Source: Choristoneura fumiferana (Eukaryota; Arthropoda; Insecta; Lepidoptera; Tortricidae). Taken from it: a stretch of DNA of 64,000 nucleotides. The DNA lies in NCBI RefSeq assembly GCF_025370935.1, contig NC_133501.1, forward strand, positions 2,826,020 to 2,890,019, given 5' to 3'. The position numbers and the translations under genes were made by a program. This document shows positions 12,201 to 21,200 of the stretch, in pieces (the stretch's first letter is position 1; each line of letters opens with the position of its first letter). Under the pieces are notes generated by a model. It was not told where the DNA came from. It did no database searches and saw only the letters and a list, made by a program, of their open reading frames with translations.

Positions 12201-15200
12201 CCGTGCGGCCGACAAACATCGCGTCGCGCACCCGACTGCTTTCCTGCGGTTTTCCTGCAATCTGCGCTTGAGGGGTGGGGTAACTCGAACCGGTGCGGGG
12301 CGGAGCGTGGCCATTCTGTACGTTATGCAGCATTACTTAAACGTCCACGAGCTCATAAGGTGCTCGTGAACCCTAAGCAAGCTGACATAAAACAAACACG
12401 TAGAATTTTGCAGTAAAACACTTTTTATTTAAGAATTAAACAGCCGCACTTTAAAAGAAAAACTCACAAATAACTATAAAAAAAACACAAAAAATAAACA
12501 AATTGTTATAAAAAATTAACCAAAAAAATATATATAAAAATAAACACAAAAAAGGAACAGATTTTGGTATCACACGTTGTTAGACAGAGCTGTTAGTGAA
12601 TTAGGTACGTAAGAAAATTATAATTTGTACGGTTATGAAAAAAAAAAAGTTAATCAGCCGCAAGCCAAATAAATCCAACATTAATACTGAAATGCGCCTT
12701 TGTAAAGGCCTTTTTTTAATTTTGAAAAGGGAATCATCCCCTAAAAACCTATACAAAAGACAATATTAAAAACTTAGGTAATCCCTGAAATGATGTAAGC
12801 TAGTACTAATGACTACATGCATGTATTCACCGGGTGACCAACCTAAAATCTATAAGAGCGAAAAAAACTATTATACGTTTGTCTTTCATATATGATATTA
12901 GCAAAACATTATTGGCATTATTTTATAGGAGTGATTAGGTTATTTAAACTCTTTTTAAACAGTTCACCACGAAACGGTATGCTCTTCTGAACCTCCACGC
13001 TAACGGATCCCACGGAGCAGTAGACGTCACACGCTCCAGTCTCCCGAGATTAAACGTGCGGATAATAACCACATGGCGACACCCATCACGAGTAGGTGGT
13101 AGATCAGGGTGTGAGTAGGGGTATAGGTAGGACTGAAAAGAGAATTTTAATTAGCCCACAACAAGGAAAAGACCCAAACTAACACGTCCCTAGACAACCA
13201 CGGAATCAAAACTTACCCGATGAAAATCGGCAGTATCGGAGAAATCGTTAAAACGCCCAGTCACACGGGCGTGCAGCAGAAAAGCAGCGGGCAAACGCTT
13301 AACATCTTGCGGCACAAGCCGGCCACACACAATTGGTAAAATCACTTGTACTGACTCTGGTAACAATCACTACACCAAAGGAAAAACTGGTTGCAGAATA
13401 TTTTTAAATCAAAATTCCAACTCAGACGAGAGCTCTGCGCTATCCAACATGTGATCAAAGAATCGAGGCCAAAAACAAAAACATCAGTCGAACCAACGAA
13501 TCAAAGAATTCAATTTTCAAATTTCAAATCAGAAACCAAATGTGTACTATAAAAGAGTTAACTGCCACAACCACAACAACCGGCCAGTAAAAATGCTTGG
13601 AAAATGAACAAAAAGTATGCAACAAGCAACTCGCATGCAGCGTTGTAATGCTGCAGTTAGTACTATTATATATTCGGTGCCGATAAGTACCGGTATTTAC
13701 TGGTTTAGGCTCCTACCGTCACTCGAAGGAGATTTCATTTTAGTTCGAAGTCTGCTGCCTGCTCGTGTTAACGTATAAAGTACAGTTACGCATACTTATA
13801 AGTTAAAAATTTACCGTTTTGTTTACAGGTATGACGTCGGCAACGAAACCAAGACTGGCAGAGGTTCGCGCTGGGCGGAGAACATTACTCATCTCATATG
13901 GATGAATGACACTGAAAGTAAGTGCTTTCAGTCTATTTTTAGGGTTCTGTAGTCAACTAGGAACCCTTATAGTTTCGCCATGTCTGTCTGGCTGTCTGTC
14001 TGAGTTCTCTGTTGTCTGGCTAAACTCAGAGATCGTTAGTATTAGAAAGCTGTAATTTGGCATGAATATACATATCAGTCACGCCGGCAAAGTGGTAAAT
14101 TAAAATATTTTTTTACGGTACCTCCCATAGACGTAATGGGAAGGGGGGGGGGGGGTGATTTTTTTCTACTAACCCTATCTTAAATCCCCGCCCTCTAAAT
14201 CTGATGTTGGGTGGAAAAATTTGAAAAAATTCAGGATGGTATTAAGTATACCAAATTTACAAGGAAAGTTATAACGGCTAAGATTCCTAGAGAATTATTA
14301 GTAGTTTAAGAGTAAATAGCAGCCTAACGTATAAAATATATCTAAACTTGGAAGTCCGTACACAATACGAAATCCTTAGAAAAATATTACTTGATTTTTT
14401 CGTAATGGCTACGGACCCCTATCCTGGGCGTGTCCAGCACGCTCTTGGCCGGTTTTTATATCGATATTATATAAGCCAGAAGACGACAGCTAGACATAGC
14501 CGTCTCCAAGGTACGGTCAAGGAAACTAAATCACGTACCAGGGTAGAACCTTTGTGCTAGTAATGTCACGTTGGCATCCTATACATTTACCAGATAATTA
14601 ATTGCGAACTTGATTATGAAAAGGTTCCACCCTGAGAGTTAGTTGCAGGGACGTTTTGGTTAGCTTAAAAGGTCAAATCCCACTAATATTATAAATGTGA
14701 AAGTTTGTAAGTCTGTTTGTTTGTTTGTTACTTCATCACGTCTAAATTACTGAACTGATTAATATAAAATCCAGTATACAGATAGTTTGAGTCACGGAGA
14801 AGGATATAGGATATTTTTTATCCCGGAAACTTCCATAGTTCTCGCGGGATAGCGAAAAACTTATTCTGCGCGGACGGAATCGTGGGTAACGGCTAGTATG
14901 TACTAAAATGTTATATTAAAAAATCAACATCATATTTCTATCATTTTTACCACATTCGTTCAGTTATAAAAAGTATAATGGCGACTTCACTGCATTTCTT
15001 GTGCTAAATGCCACGAGAATCCTAACCTTAAATATTGGTCTTAATGGTGTTGTTTTGGTTGCAGTGATAGTCCCCGACCTGGGCAAGCACAAGTGGGTCC
15101 GTTACAACGTGGGCGCGCGGGGGCTGTACCGCGTCGCGCCGCAGGACCCCAGCGCTGGGGAGGTCGGTCACTACAAATACTAATTAACTAAAGCGCTCGG

Positions 15201-18200
15201 TTTTATGCGATAACCGTGCAACATCAATTTGCATGAGATAATCTGATTACCAAACATGCGCTCACCGCGTAAGACGATGTTTGGTAAAACAATCATCGAT
15301 TATTTTCGATTATCTGATGCAAATTGATCGCAGTTTCTATCGCATAAACCAACCGACTGCTTAAAAATCAGTTACTTTGCTTACTCGCGACCTCGTGATA
15401 GCTACATACGTCTACACTAGCCTTAAAGAGCACTAGGTTGTATACCTTTTATATACAATTTCAGTCAGCTGAGGCAGCCGCGAACCGAGCCGCAGCCCTG
15501 TACGACAGCGGAGCGCCGGCCGAGCGCGCCCTGCTGCTAGACGACGCTTTTGTACTGAGTCGTGCCGGGAGACTGCCGGCCAGCCGCGCCATCGCTGCTG
15601 CTGGTACGTTGACGGATGAACAGACATATGGGAAGGGGGTTGGTGTAGACCATGCTCCTATTTAACATATCTCGAAGTGCGAATCTGCCAATTATAAACC
15701 TTTAGACTTGCAAGAAACATCGTGCAAGTTGAATTACTTTGCAGGGCTTAGATATTAGTATGGACCAGTCAACGAGCAGAGCTGATAATATAAATGTTCA
15801 GGATGGACAAGTAACAGAGCGAGAATCAGGATGAACAAGTAAGAGAGCGATGTTCTGGATAGATGAGTAACAGAGCGATGTTCAGGATGGACGAGTAAGA
15901 GGGCGATGTTCAGGATGGACGCGGAACAGAGCGATGTTCAGGATGGACGAGTGTCGAGTATGGGAGTGATGTTCAGGATGGATGAGTAAGAGTGATGTTC
16001 AGGTTGGACGAGTAAGAGAGCGATGTCAGGATTGAGAAGTGAGAGAGCGATGTTCAGGATGGAGGATCACAATTTAAAAATAACTTGTATTTTATTACGT
16101 TAACTTTAAAATAAATCTCATAGCATTATTGTTTTTTCATGTCTCGGTAAAAGGTTCAACAGGTAATGGATATTCAAATCGAAAGGACACAACTACACTG
16201 CGTGTTTGCGCACTGTGCCTTAACCCGCAAGCAATAAGCACTATAATTTGCAAAATTCACTTTTGGCTTGATCACCAAAGCACCAAGGTATTGTATCAAT
16301 ATCTATGTATAGCAAAATACTTATTTTATGGCAAATTTTAGCAAAATATTGATAAAGTGATATAAAACCCGAATTCTCCGAGATAATCCTAAGATTTGAT
16401 ATAAGAAAAAAGTCCAAGATACTGAAAGACTTGCCGTTATGGAACCTTAACATAATCAGATTAACTCCTCCCACTCCAGCTTTTTCACTTACGAGTCACA
16501 TAAAAAAAAAAAAAAAATTATAACTGTTTATTTCATAACAATTTTACAATTAGTTAAGTGATATTCCTAGCTAATCTTTATTTTTAAAGATTTTAGTTGC
16601 TAGGCTATGAGTTGCCCATTAAGTGGTTAAAGGCCGTTAGTGTGGAGAAGTGGTCTATCTACCTCGCCCTCGCCCTAATATACACATGATATCGTTCTCT
16701 CTTGAGTAACGCCGATCGTTTCTTTTTTTTATAGCATTAAATATAACATTGTAAAGTATAGGTATATGTTTTAAGTTTCCTTTTATTAGTATCCACATAA
16801 TCACAATCACCTTAGAGAATTCAGGTTTTCTTATTACGTGTAAAAACAGGCTGCTTTAAACACAAATATACGGGCAGTGCACCACTTGTTCCAGCCCGGC
16901 TCAGCACGGAGACGCATTGGGCCCCCTGGCGGGTGGTCCTGAACCACCTGTCGTGGTGGCGCGAGCTGCTGCGGCTGGCGTCCTCGGGGCCACCACTGAA
17001 TCAGCTGCTGCAGAAACTACATCCTCAGACCGTCACCATTTACACTACTCAGGAGATGGAGGCGTTGAATGAGGATCAACTGTGAGTCCTTTTTAACTCC
17101 CGACGCAAAAAGAGGGGTGTTATAAGTTTGACCGCTATGTCTAAGTGTCTGTCTGTGGCACCGTAGTGCTTAAACGGGTGGACCGATATGAATGCGTTTT
17201 TTTTTAAATCAGCGTTAAGCGATGGTTCTTAGATATGTTTCATCAAAATTGGTTCAGCCGTTTTTGAGATATTGGACTTTGAAGTGACAGTCGAGGGTGT
17301 TCCAACTTCTTGTTGGTTAGGTTAGGTTATCTTTTATCTTTTTAATTCGGGATTATGCAATACAGAATACCACAGGCTGTTATGCCTAAGAGAGAAATCT
17401 ATTCGGCCCCTAACCCTTTCGAACCCAGCCGAGTATGAAAAGACTTACGAAAATGGACTTTATGTACAATACGTGCCAAGTTCAAAATTCAAATGTAAGA
17501 GTTATGACAGTGGACCCTATGTACAATCCATGTCATATTCAAATTCAAATGTAATTAACCCGCACAATTGTATCGGCTGGGATCGAAAGGGCTAACCGTT
17601 CATGAATTGATTTCGATGAGTTTTGTTACGCGAAAGCGAACCTTGCAGTGGTTCTTACAGTACTTACCCGGCCATAAAGATTGCACATCGGTATTTGGAA
17701 AGATACTCGGCTAATTTCGGCTTCGTAGAGCGTTGTCACACACTACTTATGTGACGTTTGTCAGTCGTTGTACAGGTGCAATAGAGCACGGACGCATTTA
17801 GATGAAAATTTGTAACAAAGAGTTTTTGAAACCCCCAAAACTGAATTGTACGATTAGGTTGGCATCTTTAGGAAAAAGAGGGAACTATTCCTTTTTCTAG
17901 TAGTTGCAACAGCTCTCTATAGATATCCGAAGTTTACATGTCATTTTAATTTGACGTAAACTAATTAAGTCCATAGTGGTGCAGTATTTATTTGTTATAA
18001 AATGTCACTTAATGCGCCGGGTGGCTATGTTTGATAAAAGTTGCGTTAGCGGTTTTTGAGATATTAAACTTAGTTTTTATTTTTTTATTTTTCTGTCTTG
18101 TAAAAGAAAGTTGCAACAAAACTACAGCATTTTATAGTATATAATTGTTGCCTCCTACCAGATGGCTGAGTGGTGCGCTGTTAACCGCCGGCGTGGAGTG

Positions 18201-21200
18201 GGAGAATGTTCAGGTCACCAAACAAGCTGTGAAGCTGTTTGATGCATGGCGAGAGAACAATCAGTCCATACCGGAGATATACCAGGAGGTGAGGGCTAAA
18301 GGGCTGCCTCCTGTCAGGTGGAGTGCACTCGCGGTTTACCAGTATGTCGCTGCATATGAAACTTGTGCAGGTTTACAAAAATGCACATTTAGGGAAGGCG
18401 GGTTTTACCAGTCTAAGTCGTAATTACTTAGGCTGCCTGTTCACTAAAGCGGAGGTAGGCAGCGGAGCGGAGCAAGTAGTAATGCTGAGTGGAGTTCCGG
18501 ATTGTATTTGTCCTTAGCCGCAGAGCTGCGAAGCAGAGTTGCGGAGGCGCGCGCAGCGAGATAGTAAAGCGGAGTGAAGTTGCGGACTGTTTTCCAATCG
18601 CGGAGTTTCCCCGTTCCCCGCTCGCGTTCGTTTCTGCACTCTGCTTCCCGATTTTGTATGAATTTCATGCAATTCTATTGGTGGATTTTCCTCCAGTGGA
18701 GGCAGGCAGCCTCCTAAGATTTGAGGATTCGCGCTTAGAGACGCGTCTCAGCACATAGCCCTTTCGAACCCAGCCGAGTATGAAAAGAGTAACGACATGA
18801 ACTTTATGCGCCAAATATGTGGTCTGCCACCCTAAAGTTGATAATCGTTTGCATGTCATTAAATAATAATGCCAATAGACGTGTTTGTTTAAAAATTGAT
18901 AGACTACTTATTTGGCTGATGGTACAATCCATATCAAGTTCAAAATACAAATGCATGAGTTACGACAGTGGAACTTGTGTACGATCCATGTCAAATTCAA
19001 ATGTTATTAACCTGCACGATTACCATGACCTACCAGGGCGTCGCCAGCCGATGGCCCAGGGGGGGGGGGATGGGCAAGTTGATATGGAGAATGAGAAAAT
19101 TATGAATTATAGGTACCTATTTATTGAAATTGGTAAATAATTTATTTGATCAATTAAGCAAGTCATGTCAAAGACTTAGGACTGGTTTGGTTGCTTTACA
19201 TTTGGCAACTTTTAAGAATCTCTAAAGCTCCGGTTTCCTAGGATCAGCGGTGCCGTCATGTAGCGGCCGTGATGAGGCGGCGAATGACGTCACTAGAACG
19301 TTGTCTATGTAGGCGGAATAATTTTGTTTACATGGACAACGTTCTGGTGACGTCATTCACCGCTGTGCTGACAGCACCGCTAATCCTAGGAAACTTAACC
19401 CCGGGCTTAACCAAACTCCCAGGCGGCGTTCACGGCGGGCGTCCGTACGTACGGCGCGGCGGGCTGGCGAGCGTGCTGGCGCGCGCTGACCGCCTCGTAC
19501 GCGGCGCCGCGGCCCACGCACAGCCACCGCGCCTTGCTGGCGGCGCTCGCTGCGCCGAGGGACGACTGGCTCTTCTACAGGTAACGAAAGCTGTCCACGA
19601 GAAGCCGCATAAATTAAAAAAAAATGAGGCTGACAACACTTGCTATACACTGATTAAACGATGTTGACACTTAGATATTATTTAAATTTTCCAGATATTA
19701 AATAATACTCCGGACTCTTCAAGCTGCATCAAAATTCATGTAATGTGTGAAGGTTGATGATGCACTTTAGGAGTCCCTTGGTTGATTTTATGATCTTTGT
19801 TAGTGCCCATTTACGTACAGTCCAGACGGATACATTTTTGGACCATTTTAATTCTAACATTATCTTATAAAATTTGCATTTTGAGGATGGTAGGAGGTTG
19901 AAATAAACAAAAAATAATGTATTTTTTCATATAGCAGAAGTATCAAAATTATCTAAGCTAGGTTAGAATGACAATATGACAATTTTGACAGTCTCAAAAA
20001 TGATACCAGATTAAAGTTTCGTAAAAACGCGACATATATCGTAGGCCCTAAAGGATATGACCAAATCACGGAAGATGTTAAAATGGCGAATCCATTTTGT
20101 CATTTGCCTAAAAAGAAATGACGAAATGACGAAATCAGCCAAATAAGGCAACGATTTTTTTCGTTTCACCAGATTTGTTTAGTAGTTTGATGTAATCCCT
20201 GAAACACATCAGTGAGTTGACAAAACTAATCAAAAACATCTGAACCCGCTTCTACGTCGTTAACAATAGTCGTGTTCAGATATTTTTAATCAAATTTTTG
20301 CTCAAAAGTTTATGAACTCAACTGTTACTCGACTGTGTTGTTTGGTGATTTGATCAAGTCTCTGAATTGGTTACAACGAACATCCTATAGTACCGTCCTG
20401 CTCACGTTAATAACATTTGATTGAATAAGAGACACTGTGCAATTCTTTTGGAGAAATGATGGGACCATGTCTAACAGTGAGCATCTTTCAGCAGCGAAAG
20501 ATATGAATGAGCGATGATAATGTTATGTAGATGATAACGTTGGACGTTGTTTTGTGCAGGTTCGCTTTCACAGCGCTGTCGAATGAAGCACAGCGCAGCC
20601 GCGAGTGGAAGATGTGGGCCACGGCGCTCACGGCTGCTTCTTGCAGGTAACATCCTACTAATAGAAAATACAAACTGAAATATAGATGCATAGAAAAACA
20701 AGGAAAATAAGACCAGCGCTGGTGGTCCAGTGGTGGTGTAGTGGTATAGCACGTGGCAGGGGATACCGAGGACCTAGGTTCGATTCCCAGCGCTGGTCTT
20801 ATTTTTCTGGTTTTTCTATGCATCTATATTTCAGTTTGTATGTTCGATATGGGCTTTACGGGATGACCGTAAACGTAGCAAAAAAATTTGGAATTGAAAT
20901 AAAAAATACAAAAAGATTCCAAAAAACCAATCTTAATCCTACTAATGCTAAAGTTTGTGAGTATGTGTGTGTGTTTGTTACTCCAATTCACATTGGTTCA
21001 TATCGCCAAATCTTAGGGCGCTTGTCCAAAGAAACAGTAAGACACACATAGTCACTTGAAGGTTGTGTGCAGCTTGCTTTCATCTTGCGTAAAAAGGGAT
21101 GGAGCCTGCGTCATCGGGCGTGGGCTACACTGATAGGGCTACTACGAAAATCGAAGTTCGTGTCGTACCGTCCCTCTCACTCTCGTATTAAATAATATAA

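Noticed and set aside
12136..12333. 65-codon minus-strand frame, GC-rich
   Set aside because: No acceptor/donor boundaries, no recognisable family; codon pattern not distinctive.
19269..19667. 132-codon plus-strand frame over exon 22
   Set aside because: Out of frame with the splice-supported exon; begins in a fold-back element.
20705..20798. tRNA gene
   Set aside because: Too long, with an internal duplication; embedded in a fold-back transposon.
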